Shown here one piece after another: positions 12,727 to 22,943 of a DNA stretch of 64,000 nucleotides. Origin of the DNA: Diphasiastrum complanatum (taxonomy: Eukaryota > Streptophyta > Lycopodiopsida > Lycopodiales > Lycopodiaceae); contig CM055100.1 in NCBI GenBank assembly GCA_029204225.1, positions 16,903,259-16,967,258 of the forward strand, read 5' to 3'. Numbering within the stretch: position 1 is the stretch's first letter; the number at the start of each line of letters is the position of its first letter. The position numbers and the translations under genes were made by a program. The notes under the pieces were generated by a model that did not search any database, had not been told where the DNA came from, and was given only the letters and a program-made list of their open reading frames with translations.

Positions 12727-13350
12727 ATGGAGGTCTTCCAAAACATGGCTACATTTGGTTTCCCTGATTTTAAAAGTCTGCACGATGATATGCTTCAATA
12801 CATCAGACTGGGAACTCCAATTCTCGTGCTGCCATACATATCAAAGTAAGTGTCGATTTTATTTTATTGAATTATTTATATGAATTTTGATTTCACATTG
12901 ATTCTCATAAATTTATTGTTTTCTGATTTCAGTGCTTATGTGTGTTGTCCTTGTACATCAATGATGAGGGTGTGTGTAATCCAATTTGTTTAAAGGTGAA
13001 CTCTATTACACACACACACAAAATTTTCAGGACCCATATACAGAAAATACGAACTCTTTCCAGTACCAAATGCAAAAGCATATTCCAAGCTGAAAATGGT
13101 TGATGTAGAGGTATAAATTTTTGAATATTGGTTCAATGCGCCCTTGTAGTTATTGATTGGTTTACTTTCATAAAGTGAGCGCTGATTCGATATTCAATGA
13201 AATAATGTTCAAATTTGGATCTGCCATCCTCCCAACAGGTTGATTCTGTCAGTTGTGGTTGGTATACTGTATGCAATGCCAAACACTTTTTCAGTTGGCT
13301 TGCATTACATGATGGACTTCCAAATCTGGAAGGCGTAGTATTCGAATAAT
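12727..13350 (+). pseudogene. Spliced gene remnant, possibly Ulp1/C48 protease-like
   Basis: Three coding-looking blocks are separated by intron-like sequence. Block 1 (about 12727-12848) ends ILVLPYIS at an AA|GTAAGT donor. Block 2 (about 13031-13111) follows a TTTTCAG acceptor and reads YRKYELFPVPNAKAYSKL. Block 3 (about 13240-13350) follows CCCAACAG and reads VDSVSCGWYTVCNAKHFFSW. The D-S-x-x-C-G-W arrangement in the last block resembles the catalytic-cysteine end of Ulp1-type SUMO proteases, which transposons often capture. Catalytic His and Asp blocks were not found and the blocks do not join cleanly, so this is a broken or partial copy at best. Confidence 0.3.
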
Positions 13351-13440
13351 TACTTTTAATTATGTTTTTGTTTTTTTGATATACAAATTCCTATTAACTG
13401 ATCTTTAATTAATTACCTTCAACTGTGTTTATGTTTTTTT

Positions 13441-14990
13441 TTAGTTTAAATGCCCGAAGGTCTCCCCAATGGAGATAATGCACTTCAAGCAGGAGACCTT
13501 AAAGCTAGTGATCAAAAATTCATATCCAGTTGCAGTGGCCGAGTGTTCTCCACACAAGCTACTTCCAACTGGATAAATGGATTTAGAGATCATAGATAGT
13601 TGATACTGATTAAATATTTGTCTCACTTGATGTGGATGAGACACATGTATAGAAAACTTTAATAGAAATATACTTACAATATTTCTATGGTTGTTCTTAC
13701 TTGTTTTTTTTCCTCTTATCAATTCAGATTATGATTCATTCATCTTCAATTTCTACTGTTTTTCAACATGTTGTTTTTCATAGCCTTGGTCTGCCTTGCC
13801 TTTACCATGGTCTTTTTTGGATAAGTTCAGAATGATGATCTGATGGAACCTTTGCCACAACCAATCCAAACATGCAACATTAGTTCACTTAGATTTGCTG
13901 CAACAAAGCTTTGATCAGAGCATCATATGAACATGTCCAAATATGCCAACAAAAGGACAATACAGACCAAGGCAATGAAGACCAAAAATACAACCGATAT
14001 ATACAAGACTTCAGCAAGGGCAAGCATCGATTGTAGTGATCACTGGAGTTCAAGTTACTGAAGATCTCCCCAATATAGATAGTGCATTTCCTGCAGGAGA
14101 CAATGAATCTTGTTATCGAAAACTCATATCATAGATAGTTGATACTGATTAAATATTCATCTCACTTGATGTAGATGAGACACATGTACAAAAAATTTTA
14201 ATAGAAATATATTTACGGTTTTTCTATAGTTGTTCTTACTTATTTTTTTTCCTATTACTAATTTAAGTAATGATTCATTCATCATCAATTTCGATGGTTT
14301 TTCGACATGTTTGTTTTTCATAGCCTTGGTCTGCCTTGCCTTTACCATGGTCGTTTTTTGGATAAGTTCAGAAAGATGATCTGATGGAATCTTTGCCACA
14401 ACCAATCCAAACATGCCACAAACTTAGTTTTGTTACAACAAAGCTTTCATTAGTTCATTTTCTGAACATATTCAAATATGCCAAGACAAGGACAATATAG
14501 ACCAAGGCAATGAAGACAAAAAATACAACCAATATATACGAGACATCAACAAGGGCAAGCGTCGATTGTAGTGATCATTGGAGTTCAAGTGACTGAAGAT
14601 CTCCCCAATGGAGATAGTGCATTTCCTGCAGGAGACAATAAATCTTGCTATCGAAAACTCATATTATCCAGTTGCAATTACATTGTGTTTTGCACCATGG
14701 AAATGGAGATCATAGAAATGAAAGAGCCTCATAGAAAAAATGGTTCGTATATTTTCAAAAATGATGTATACAAAAAATTATATTACATAATACAAAATTC
14801 TATAGTTCATAATCTATGGATCTTCAATTTCGATGGATGTTCCAATGTCTTTGCATTTTATATGCTCTTCCTGCCTTACTCTTACCTGCACAAGAGAAAT
14901 TGTTTTAGTTATATATTTTATGAAACCGATTCACTTAGAAATAGAAAAAAAAGAATATTTTTATATGGCATAACACCTTTACACAATTCA
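13441..14990 (-). repeat. Tandem units of ~0.54-0.6 kb, about 2.5 copies
   Basis: Landmarks recur in order: TCTCCCCAAT at 13461, 14064 and 14601; GTTGATACTGATTAAATATT at about 13598 and 14138; GCCTTGGTCTGCCTTGCC at about 13782 and 14322. The last copy (to about 14990) is diverged. On the minus strand two units keep a partly open frame (for example MFGLVVAKIPSDHLSELIQK at 14414). The units may therefore be repeated exons of the decayed gene that extends to 15.9 kb. Confidence 0.65.
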
Positions 14991-15056
14991 ATCGAAATTG
15001 ATTGTACTGAGGTAGATCGAATTACAACATGTCTAGTTCTGATCGAATGTGATTGA
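14571..15056 (+). CDS. Hypothetical ORF, 161 codons, doubtful
   Basis: The frame starts inside the third tandem unit and runs into unique AT-rich DNA. Its composition is rich in Ile, Tyr, Phe and Lys, as expected of AT-rich non-coding sequence, and no domain is visible. The opposite strand of the same stretch carries the more coherent remnant. It is probably not a gene. Confidence 0.12.
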   Translation: MIIGVQVTEDLPNGDSAFPAGDNKSCYRKLILSSCNYIVFCTMEMEIIEMKEPHRKNGSYIFKNDVYKKLYYIIQNSIVHNLWIFNFDGCSNVFAFYMLFLPYSYLHKRNCFSYIFYETDSLRNRKKRIFLYGITPLHNSIEIDCTEVDRITTCLVLIECD

Positions 15057-15174
15057 GACACCAATCTTTCTCGACCTCAACCATTGCAAGAATGTTGTCA
15101 TTTCTTTTCACTGTTATCTAAAGTTGCTCTTATGGTTTATACCAAAATCTTGATCAAGTGGCTTCCAAACATTT

Positions 15175-15942
15175 TTGCATTTAATCCATCTTCTATAATA
15201 CAACAGCAAAGTGAGCATTTGTTTTTTCAATGTGATATCTAAATGTCATGGATGAGTAACATACTTTGCACTCAACTTGCTGATTTTGTTTTGTAACCCA
15301 ACCATCATCCAACAACTCGGCAATTATATCAGCATTCAAGTCCTTACAGATAAACATTGTTTTTGTTCTCCCAACATTGCATTTGGAAGAAAAATCAACA
15401 AAAATAGTAAAAGGTATATAACAACTTAATCTATTATTCTTTGATCTAGTGCTACATTTGAATATACTCTGAATATCAATATATAGCCTGGATCGAAAAC
15501 TTTCTGAAATTGCTACATCAGGAGAAATCCATTCCTTACTCGAAAAATATGGTAGAGGATATGGCTCTAATCTACCAACTAAACCATTTTTATCAGGAAA
15601 ATAGGTGTGATCATAAAAGAAAACTCCTAACTCTAAAAATGATTTTGGAGAATGACCTTTATATTATAAAATACTGATCTCTGAATATATGACATCGATT
15701 ATTCCTGCAATCGATTGAACTGATTGCCATTCAACAAAATTTGATGGATACAAATTTGCAAAAACAACAAAAACATCTAAATAAAATGCTAAATCTAAAG
15801 AAATTGAATCTGAAAACTTACAATTGCATTTCCTTCCATCATTTGGATTCAGATCATGAATGTTGAGCTCATTGTGAAGATAAGCATGTTGAACTAAAAC
15901 TTTCGTGATAGATTGACCGGCAGGTGATACTTTAAAATCCAT
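15175..15942 (-). pseudogene. Unrecognised decayed gene with CxxC...H...H motif
   Basis: Three collinear minus-strand blocks look like one protein. Block 1 (15942-15667) has SISLDLAFYLDVFVVFANLY. Block 2 (about 15660-15420), after a stop, has ELGVFFYDHTYFPDKNGLVG. Block 3 (about 15415-15180), after a frameshift, has DLNADIIAELLDDGWVTKQ and then VECKVCYSSMTFRYHIEKTN followed by AH. The C-x2-C-x9-H-x6-H arrangement suggests a small zinc finger of BED or C2H2 type. I cannot name the family. One stop and one frameshift over about 250 codons imply fairly recent loss. The tandem units at 13.4-15.0 kb on the same strand may be further exons. Confidence 0.4.
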
Positions 15943-16497
15943 TATCCTGCCTTTCCAAGAGCTTCTTTATATGTTATCCGATCTTTTTCTTTTTCTGAAT
16001 GAGTCTTTTGCATAGGGATGCATCAAGATCCATTGATATTCCCGATATATTCTTGGTATCCATTGATCTTCTGCATTTTTTTATTCACTAACTTGACTAT
16101 TAGGCCTAACAACATTTAATTGCCGCAAAAAGGCCTCAAGTCATGTTATTAACTTTTAACTCATCAAATAACTATGTCATCATCGGCTTGGACTTACACA
16201 CGCAGGTGTCAAATCCCTCTCACTTATAAATGAATAATCTAACTAGGGTTTCCTTGATATCCGTAAACCCTCCAGCAATTATATATTGGTAACCAGGGAA
16301 TGTTTTAATCACATCATGCTGACCGGTCGAACACCACATTTGGTGTCAATATTTGTGAATGATAAGGATCAGTTGTTGTTACATGTATTACGACATTTTG
16401 AATTGGCACCAGTTGGAAGTATTTTGAGTGGGATAGGTTCGCCTACAACTGTGTCTACTACAACATTATTAGAGCTGCCAAAATAAGCCAACTTACC
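15943..16497. other. Intergenic, little recognised
   Basis: The minus strand near 15950-16010 reads SEKEKDRITYKEALGKAG in a frame one base off the block-1 ATG, so it may be the upstream exon of the decayed gene. The 66-codon plus-strand ORF at 16286-16486 has no recognisable domain. Confidence 0.35.
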
Positions 16498-16881
16498 TGT
16501 TAGATGGGCCATTTTAAGGTATTTTGTATGTATAAGATTGTTTGTAAACTTAGAACTTTAGTCGTATTAATGTTGTTAGGTAGATGGATTAGGATAAATT
16601 GCTATAGGGATGACTAGGGTGTGTTTAGTAATGTGTCGATAGGACAAAAAGCACCAAAAAGATTGTTTTTAGGGTTGTTGATTTAGAATGGAAAGATCAT
16701 ATTCGGGTAAAGAGGAATGGAAGTTGAATGGACCGGAAGAAACTGCATGTGTGACAATGCAAGTTGATGTGGTCTTAGCAATGGAAGTTGTACCAACCAC
16801 AAGAGAACTACATACAAAACAATGGCGGCCTTTTGCGGAGTTGTGGGAATGGTGAGTTCAGGATTGTATAAATAGGGAACT

Positions 16882-17528
16882 TGTGAAAAATACAGATCCT
16901 AAGTGGATCTAAACTCCAAGATCATTGGCTTGAATGCTTGCACTCCAAACTACATAAGCTAGGAATTGGCAACACATTCTATGCTACCTAGAATGCAAAG
17001 AACTTGATCAAAAAGCATTTATCACAAATGGAAACTTCCATAAACATCAAGTGCGGCCCAAAATAGCATTATACAGTCCATAATACATCAGCCTACCACT
17101 TTTGGAAAGCACCTAAGATCATACACACAAAGCTTGAACTCAATCACTACACAATGCCAACAATGGAAGGAGAACCCAATAGAAAAATCTCTCATTAAGC
17201 AAATGAATACAATGGATCTGCTCCAACCTGTTTCTCCACGGCCTACCTGCTATATATAGCTGAGAGAGATGACTCTCTCTCCTCTCTCTAGACCCTCCTT
17301 ACCTAAAATATGCCCTATATAGGTAAAATTGGCATATATGTCCAAAATACATGAAAATGGACTCATTTCGAAGGTCTTGAAGTTTGACACTTCTTCATAC
17401 TGAAAAAATACACTTACTAAAAATATCTAGACCTGTTTCACACGTGTGAAAAGTCAGATCCTAAACTATGTGCCATTTTTAGCAATTTTGGCCTAAAACT
17501 AGACAAGGAAATGTTGACAATTTTCACA
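16882..17528 (-). mobile_element. 3' LTR of E3 (647 bp)
   Basis: In element orientation it starts TGTGAAAATTGTCAAC and ends TTTTTCACA. A TATATATAG box is at 17250-17258 (minus strand), and the palindrome TTCACACGTGTGAA is at 17437-17450. Confidence 0.95.
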
Positions 17529-17541
17529 CTCCCTCTTCAAC
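17529..17541 (-). other. Polypurine tract of E3
   Basis: The minus-strand run GTTGAAGAGGGAG lies between the ORF stop and the 3' LTR. E2 has the same run, which supports shared replication machinery. Confidence 0.85.
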
Positions 17542-20500
17542 TTAACTTGCTAGTTTTACAACACTACTTTGTTCCAACTTAAGAATGATCTCCATCATCA
17601 GAATAGATCTCTTCTCAAGGATCCTAATATGTACAAAATAGGACACAACATAATTGATATAGATAATAGTGTCCATATAGGATGCTTCACTATTTCTTAC
17701 ATCAATTTTACATAGAATCATAAAAATGGTACATGTAAAAGAACATAGAATCTCAATTAATGAATTCCTCCATGTATCCATCTCTGGTTTCTCTGTAAAA
17801 TAGCAGCAAACAAGTTGTAAATGAAAGTGATCAACAAGTGTTTGCATGCCTCCTCCACATTTCACTATACATATAGTGAATGCAACATGTATCTCCATGA
17901 ATGAACTTCCATCACCACCTTGCCTTTGTAGATCTTCAATCCATGAAAGCCTTTGAGTGAATGAATGCCAAAAAGATGTGTTCCCTACTCCATTTGAATG
18001 ACCAAAACCTGAACTTGAAATACTTGAAGTACCTCCACAAGATTTGCACACAACGCTTGATCCTACAATGTCAACAAGTTGCCAATTTGCCAACACTAGA
18101 ATACTAGATCTTGAACTTTGTTCAAAAGAAAACATATTGACCACTTCAATACCTTTCAAGATCTGAATGAATTCATGTACTTGATCATACAAACCAGCAA
18201 TGATAACTATTCCATCTCCAAGATCCAAAGGATGCAAAACTATGGAACTAGTTTTATTGAAATTTGACAATTTCAACACATTGACATAACAATGTTCATA
18301 CATGAGATTAGGCAAGTGAGGTAGAGTAAGAAGACACTTCCTTGCAGCTCCAAAGATCTTACTTGAACCTTCAAGAACCTGTAAAAACAGATCCAAAATG
18401 CCTTGACCATTTGTCTCTTCTTTGATGCTTTTCACTAGCTTCGAATTGCCACTTGTCTCTTGGTGTTGATGAAGCAATCCAAGATCAACCTCTTGATCTT
18501 CCAATAAGACATCAAAGATCTTGCATATGTGAACATCTTCAGATCTGAAACTCTGAAGATACTCCCTCTCAAACACATGATTAAGATCCCACAAGATCTC
18601 ATCAATGCTCAAATTTGACCCTTCACTATAGTTAGTGAAAACAATGCCACCATCATAAACCAAAAGATAGATTCCAACATTTCCATTTAACATGAAGTAG
18701 AGTAGGTGAAGATGAGTATCAAACCTAATCAAAACAGCCCTCTTGAGTTCATAACAAACCTCAATAAGCTCACCAATGATATCTCCCTTGCCTTGAAGAA
18801 GTTGCCACTTGAGTTGCTCCATGTAGTCTTCTTCAACCAACCTTTTGCCATCTTGACCATGAATGAACAATCCACCACAATCATAGAATGCTTTGAGTTG
18901 ATGAAGAGATGTTAGATCCATGCTTTGGATCTTCCCAAGAACCACTCTTCCATTGCCCTTTCCTTCACAAGACTCCCTCTTAATGCTAGCACCACAAAAG
19001 TTAGAAACCTCCCTCTTGATAGTTGCACCATAAGAAGTAGAAGACTCTTGAATATTAGAAGCCAAGAAAAGAATCCTTAGTACCTTCAACATAAGAGTGA
19101 TTGAAGTACTCTCTCTTTTCAAACATGAACTTCTACTCAATGATTTAGGTAATGAGTCATATGATAATGATTCTTCCTCACTATCGTTCATAAAAACATC
19201 ATTCAAAGTACATCCTACTTTGAACACTTCACATACTTCTCTTCCTTTTGACTTGTGATCTCCCTCACCAAGTCTCATGATAGAAACCTTTGATCTACTC
19301 TTTTTATGAAGAAATGTGACACCACTTGTTGCACAAATGACTTTATCACAAAAAGATGTAAAAGAACCATTTCCTTCAAGCATGCTCAAAGCACCATCAT
19401 CTTTTCCCACATGATTACATACATCAATATGAAAAGAATTAGAAGAACAACCATCTTCTTGCAAAGAATGACACTTAGCATCTCCATCTTTTTCCATATG
19501 AACAAACAAGTCATTAGCAACAATCACTTCCAAAGAAGAATCTTCATCAACTCCATTGATGAAGTTAGCTCCTTCCTTACCTTTTCCATTTTTGCACTTG
19601 CCATCTAGCACCATTGAAGAACCAACAAGCCTTGGAAGTCCATGAGTAGAAGAGTACAAACATGATGCTAATTTAGCTCCACATGACTCCATATGACTAG
19701 TAGGTAACACTAGTCCATCTTCAAGATCCAATGGATCCAAAAAATTGACCATAGATTCACCAAAGCTTGCCAAGTTAGCACAACAATTATCATCTCCAAG
19801 AAGTACATTAGATCTCAACCTAGATCTAGCATTTTGTTTCTTATGGCATTCATTTGCAAAATGTCCTTTCACTCCACAATAAAAACATTTGAACTTGGAC
19901 TTATCTTGCTTCCTACTTTGCAAAGAAGAAGAATGCTTTCCATGCTCCAAACTACCTTGCTTGGACCACTTGCCTTTGAACTTGCCCTTTGTGAAAAGAG
20001 CTTCTTCATCTCCACCTTGTGTTGATGCACCACCACCTTTGGCTTGCAACCTATGCTCTTCAGCCACCAAGATCTCTTGCAAGTCATTGACACTTGGCAA
20101 GGACTTTTGTATAGCAAAGCATTGTACAAGGTTAGAATGTTCATCAAGCAAACCATTCAACATGACTTGAACTAGTTCCCCATCCTTTATGCTTTCATCT
20201 ATGCATGCTAGATCATCATTCAAGGATTTAACCTTCAAGACAAATGAATGTGCACTCTCTCTCTCTCTTTGACAACTTTGGAAGATTTGCCTTCTTAGGG
20301 TGAGAACCCTAGATGTGGATTTGGACTCATAGATCTTCTTCAAAGCATTCCATGCTTCACTTGAAGAAGTACATTTACCAACTTCTTTAAGAAGTTCATT
20401 GGTAACATTCATCTTTATGATATGTAAGGCTCTTTTAGCCCTTCTATCAAAATTTAGTTGCTCTTGAAGAATTAGAGGTCTTTCTTCAATTCCCACAACT

Positions 20501-20682
20501 ATATCCATTAGCTCATTCAACTCTAGTAAAGACTCCATCCTCACTTTCCAAGTTGAATAGTTTGTAGAGTTTAACCTCTCTTTAGCTTCCAACATGATTC
20601 CACCATTGGATGTCATGATGCTAAAATCTTCTTGTGTCCTTAGGCTCTGTTCTAATGCACCTAGCACTCTCCTTTCTCTCAA
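17542..20682 (-). CDS. Gag fused to ~760-residue unrecognised region (E3)
   Basis: The ORF has 1046 codons, unbroken. Residues 23-285 are a copia gag: STNYSTWKVRMESLLELNEL near 39-58, a UBN2-like capsid core, and the zinc knuckle C266-x2-C-x4-H-x4-C279. By alignment to E2 the natural start is Met23; the 22 upstream codons are leader read-through. Residues 286-1046 match no pol domain: no DSG protease, no DDE and no YVDD. Visible there are a repeated PLDL-x-DG-hV motif (317-325 and 818-826), a duplicated GA[T/S]IKRE (552-570), an acidic patch (SEEES, 501-505) and a hydrophobic stretch (976-992) that could be membrane-associated. It may be captured host sequence or an unusual structural protein. 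That it is open over 3.1 kb of AT-rich DNA, with nearly identical LTRs, shows recent insertion but not function. Confidence 0.8.
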   Translation of the reverse strand: MRERRVLGALEQSLRTQEDFSIMTSNGGIMLEAKERLNSTNYSTWKVRMESLLELNELMDIVVGIEERPLILQEQLNFDRRAKRALHIIKMNVTNELLKEVGKCTSSSEAWNALKKIYESKSTSRVLTLRRQIFQSCQRERESAHSFVLKVKSLNDDLACIDESIKDGELVQVMLNGLLDEHSNLVQCFAIQKSLPSVNDLQEILVAEEHRLQAKGGGASTQGGDEEALFTKGKFKGKWSKQGSLEHGKHSSSLQSRKQDKSKFKCFYCGVKGHFANECHKKQNARSRLRSNVLLGDDNCCANLASFGESMVNFLDPLDLEDGLVLPTSHMESCGAKLASCLYSSTHGLPRLVGSSMVLDGKCKNGKGKEGANFINGVDEDSSLEVIVANDLFVHMEKDGDAKCHSLQEDGCSSNSFHIDVCNHVGKDDGALSMLEGNGSFTSFCDKVICATSGVTFLHKKSRSKVSIMRLGEGDHKSKGREVCEVFKVGCTLNDVFMNDSEEESLSYDSLPKSLSRSSCLKRESTSITLMLKVLRILFLASNIQESSTSYGATIKREVSNFCGASIKRESCEGKGNGRVVLGKIQSMDLTSLHQLKAFYDCGGLFIHGQDGKRLVEEDYMEQLKWQLLQGKGDIIGELIEVCYELKRAVLIRFDTHLHLLYFMLNGNVGIYLLVYDGGIVFTNYSEGSNLSIDEILWDLNHVFEREYLQSFRSEDVHICKIFDVLLEDQEVDLGLLHQHQETSGNSKLVKSIKEETNGQGILDLFLQVLEGSSKIFGAARKCLLTLPHLPNLMYEHCYVNVLKLSNFNKTSSIVLHPLDLGDGIVIIAGLYDQVHEFIQILKGIEVVNMFSFEQSSRSSILVLANWQLVDIVGSSVVCKSCGGTSSISSSGFGHSNGVGNTSFWHSFTQRLSWIEDLQRQGGDGSSFMEIHVAFTICIVKCGGGMQTLVDHFHLQLVCCYFTEKPEMDTWRNSLIEILCSFTCTIFMILCKIDVRNSEASYMDTIIYINYVVSYFVHIRILEKRSILMMEIILKLEQSSVVKLAS

Positions 20683-21778
20683 TAAATGAAGAAGGAGAAG
20701 ATCTTAAAAGATTTAGAACCCTAAATGACCTCTATCTTGAAACTATTTGGCTTTCAAGCATAGAAAGGAAGATTGAAACACATGCAACACTTTGCACACA
20801 CTAAGAATGGATTACAAACTCAAACCAACCTGAACACACTCTTGCTTAAGCTCTCAAACTTTCCAGCAAGTGACCAAATCAAGTTATGGTGTGAAGAGTT
20901 ACTTGCATTCTTAGAAAATACCCAAAACTAGGATGCCAAAATTACCTAGTAATGAACAAACTTGATCAACATATGATCACCACACTAAGATATTGATTCA
21001 ACCTGTAAAACCACATGTAAACCACACTTCTAAAAGTTTATAAACTCCAGCAAGTGATAAATACAAGATTTAGAGGTGAATGAATGAGCACACTTAGTGA
21101 ATCACAAGACTAGCTTCACTATCTTGTCAAAATTTGGTGTTTAGATGTAGATCTAAGATCACTTCACATGAGAATGTTCCTCAACCTGTTAAGAACCTGA
21201 AAACACACTTGCATAATGGTTAACACCTTCCAGCAAATGCTCCAATCAAATTACATAAGGAGAGTTACTTACATGCTCAACAAAGTACACCAAAATTTAT
21301 GCCAAAATTGATGACAATCTTTACAATATGCTCTTCACAATGGAGCTTACAATATGTTCACCCAAAAAAGGGGATCTTTCATCCAAATGGGAGCTTTGCT
21401 CAGCCTTTAGGAGAATTACAACTCACTCAAAAGAGCATTTGTCATCCACTTAAGGAGAAGTTTCATCCACTTAAGGAGAGTGTTCATCCAAGAATGGAGA
21501 TTGTCAACAATAGGATTGAAAAGAACATTGTTAGTATTGAATATGCACAAGCCTCACAATCAACAAATGATTAGGTGTTATGATCTGATCCAAAATAGTT
21601 TCTTTTCAGCCTCTGATCTTCAATAGACCTGAAATATGCTTTTGATCCACAAGTTCAACTCACAAAACAAAGGTTAGTAAGATTTGATCAACAAAGCAAT
21701 GCAAAATCATGCTAGAACTTGATCAAACATCCAAATATCACCAAAAATGGAATACTTACTGTAAATAGAAGCCAACCA
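20683..21778 (-). other. 5' leader of E3
   Basis: About 1.1 kb of non-coding leader separate the primer site from the ORF. At 21440-21490 a short tandem repeat (CATCCACTTAAGGAGA, twice) lies on the plus strand. The 91-codon plus-strand ORF across it is antisense to the element and not supported. Confidence 0.7.
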
Positions 21779-21790
21779 GCTCTGATACCA
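21779..21790 (-). other. Primer-binding site of E3 (tRNA-iMet)
   Basis: On the minus strand TGGTATCAGAGC directly follows the 5' LTR. Confidence 0.95.
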
Positions 21791-22437
21791 TGTGAAAAAT
21801 ACAGATCCTAAGTGGATCTAAACTCCAAGATCATTGGCTTGAATGCTTGCACTCCAAACTACATAAGCTAGGAATTGGCAACACATTCTATGCTACCTAG
21901 AATGCAAAGAACTTGATCAAAAAGCATTTATCACAAATGGAAACTTCCATAAACATCAAGTGCGGCCCAAAATAGCATTATACAGTCCATAATACATCAG
22001 CCTACCACTTTTGGAAAGCACCTAAGATCATACACACAAAGCTTGAACTCAATCACTACACAATGCCAACAATGGAAGGAGAACCCAATAGAAAAATCTC
22101 TCATTAAGCAAATGAATACAATGGATCTGCTCCAACCTGTTTCTCCACGGCCTACCTGCTATATATAGCTGAGAGAGATGACTCTCTCTCCTCTCTCTAG
22201 ACCCTCCTTACCTAAAATATGCCCTATATAGGTAAAATTGGCATATATGTCCAAAATACATGAAAATGGACTCATTTCGAAGGTCTTGAAGTTTGACACT
22301 TCTTTATACTGAAAAAATACACTTACTAAAAATATCTAGACCTGTTTCACACGTGTGAAAAGTCAGATCCTAAACTATGTGCCATTTTTAGCAATTTTGG
22401 CCTAAAACTAGACAAGGAAATGTTGACAATTTTCACA
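21791..22437 (-). mobile_element. 5' LTR of E3 (647 bp)
   Basis: It is identical by eye to the 3' LTR except for one C/T difference. The TATA box is at 22159-22167 and the TTCACACGTGTGAA palindrome at 22346-22359. Confidence 0.95.
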
Positions 22438-22943
22438 GAACTTGTAGTTGCAAAGGGGACTCTTGGTTTTACACTAGATAGCAAAAGTGTGATCAAGCAT
22501 CAAAAGGGTTAGAGCCGAGCATTCTGTGAGTTGTGATACAAGTTTATGTCAAGCTATAGGCTGCAAGTAGGAGTGCCTTGCTTAAGACCTTTTGAGTAAT
22601 TTTTGTGTAGAATTGTGTCACTGCCTTCACTGTCTAAATCATGTATATTTCAATGTTAAGATGGAATGTAACTTGAGTAATGTCTTTTTCCTTGGTACGA
22701 TCCTTGATGTAATGGAAATTCTAGTTAATGTGATGGTTAGACTCTGCCATTTTATTGTATTGTATTGTAATAACAGAGACGTGGAATGCAATCAAGTTAC
22801 TCAATTTTATTGCACTTTGTGAATGGTTATTAGTTAGATTTTGATATGTCAGGTTAATCTGTTATAGTTCCATTATTTGTTCTATGACTATCTACCGATA
22901 GGAACTTTCGGTATGTTAGCAATTTACCACAATTTACCTAACA

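Larger units (their letters stand above)
16882..22437 (-). mobile_element. E3: 5556-bp non-autonomous copia with gag-fusion ORF
   Basis: It has two 647-bp LTRs, the target duplication GAACT on both sides (16877-16881 and 22438-22442), a tRNA-iMet primer site and a polypurine tract. It also has a single 1046-codon ORF, gag plus an unrecognised tail. There is no protease, integrase, RT or RNase H. The LTRs differ at only one position by eye (C/T, near 17393 versus 22302), so the insertion is young. Plant gag-only LTR elements are known (TR-GAG type), but the ~760-residue extra region is unusual. LTR ends and gag resemble E2 closely, making an E2-like element the likely enzyme donor. Confidence 0.95.
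16498..22943 (+). mobile_element. Probable Ty3-type LTR (~885 bp) split by E3
   Basis: With E3 and one target repeat removed, this leaves an ~885-bp unit starting TGTTAG and ending CTAACA. A TATAAATAG box lies at 16867-16875, just left of the E3 insertion. Six bases past the right end comes TGGATCCGTTGCC (22950-22962), which differs at two positions from the tRNA-Asp-type primer site used by many plant Tat/Athila gypsy elements. A 5' LTR is therefore likely, but no second LTR is in the window and no target duplication was found. Confidence 0.4.

Noticed and set aside
15175-15942. Possible endogenous viral movement-protein-like sequence
   Set aside because: Strand-rich, aromatic composition suggested it, but no diagnostic motif was seen and no neighbouring viral genes occur, so it is left as unrecognised.
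18706-20170. Several plus-strand ORFs of 60-100 codons
   Set aside because: They are antisense to the gag-fusion ORF of E3 and show no independent features.
21299-21574. 91-codon plus-strand ORF with HPLKE repeats
   Set aside because: It lies antisense in the leader of E3 and its repeats come from a short DNA tandem. No start context or homologue is visible.
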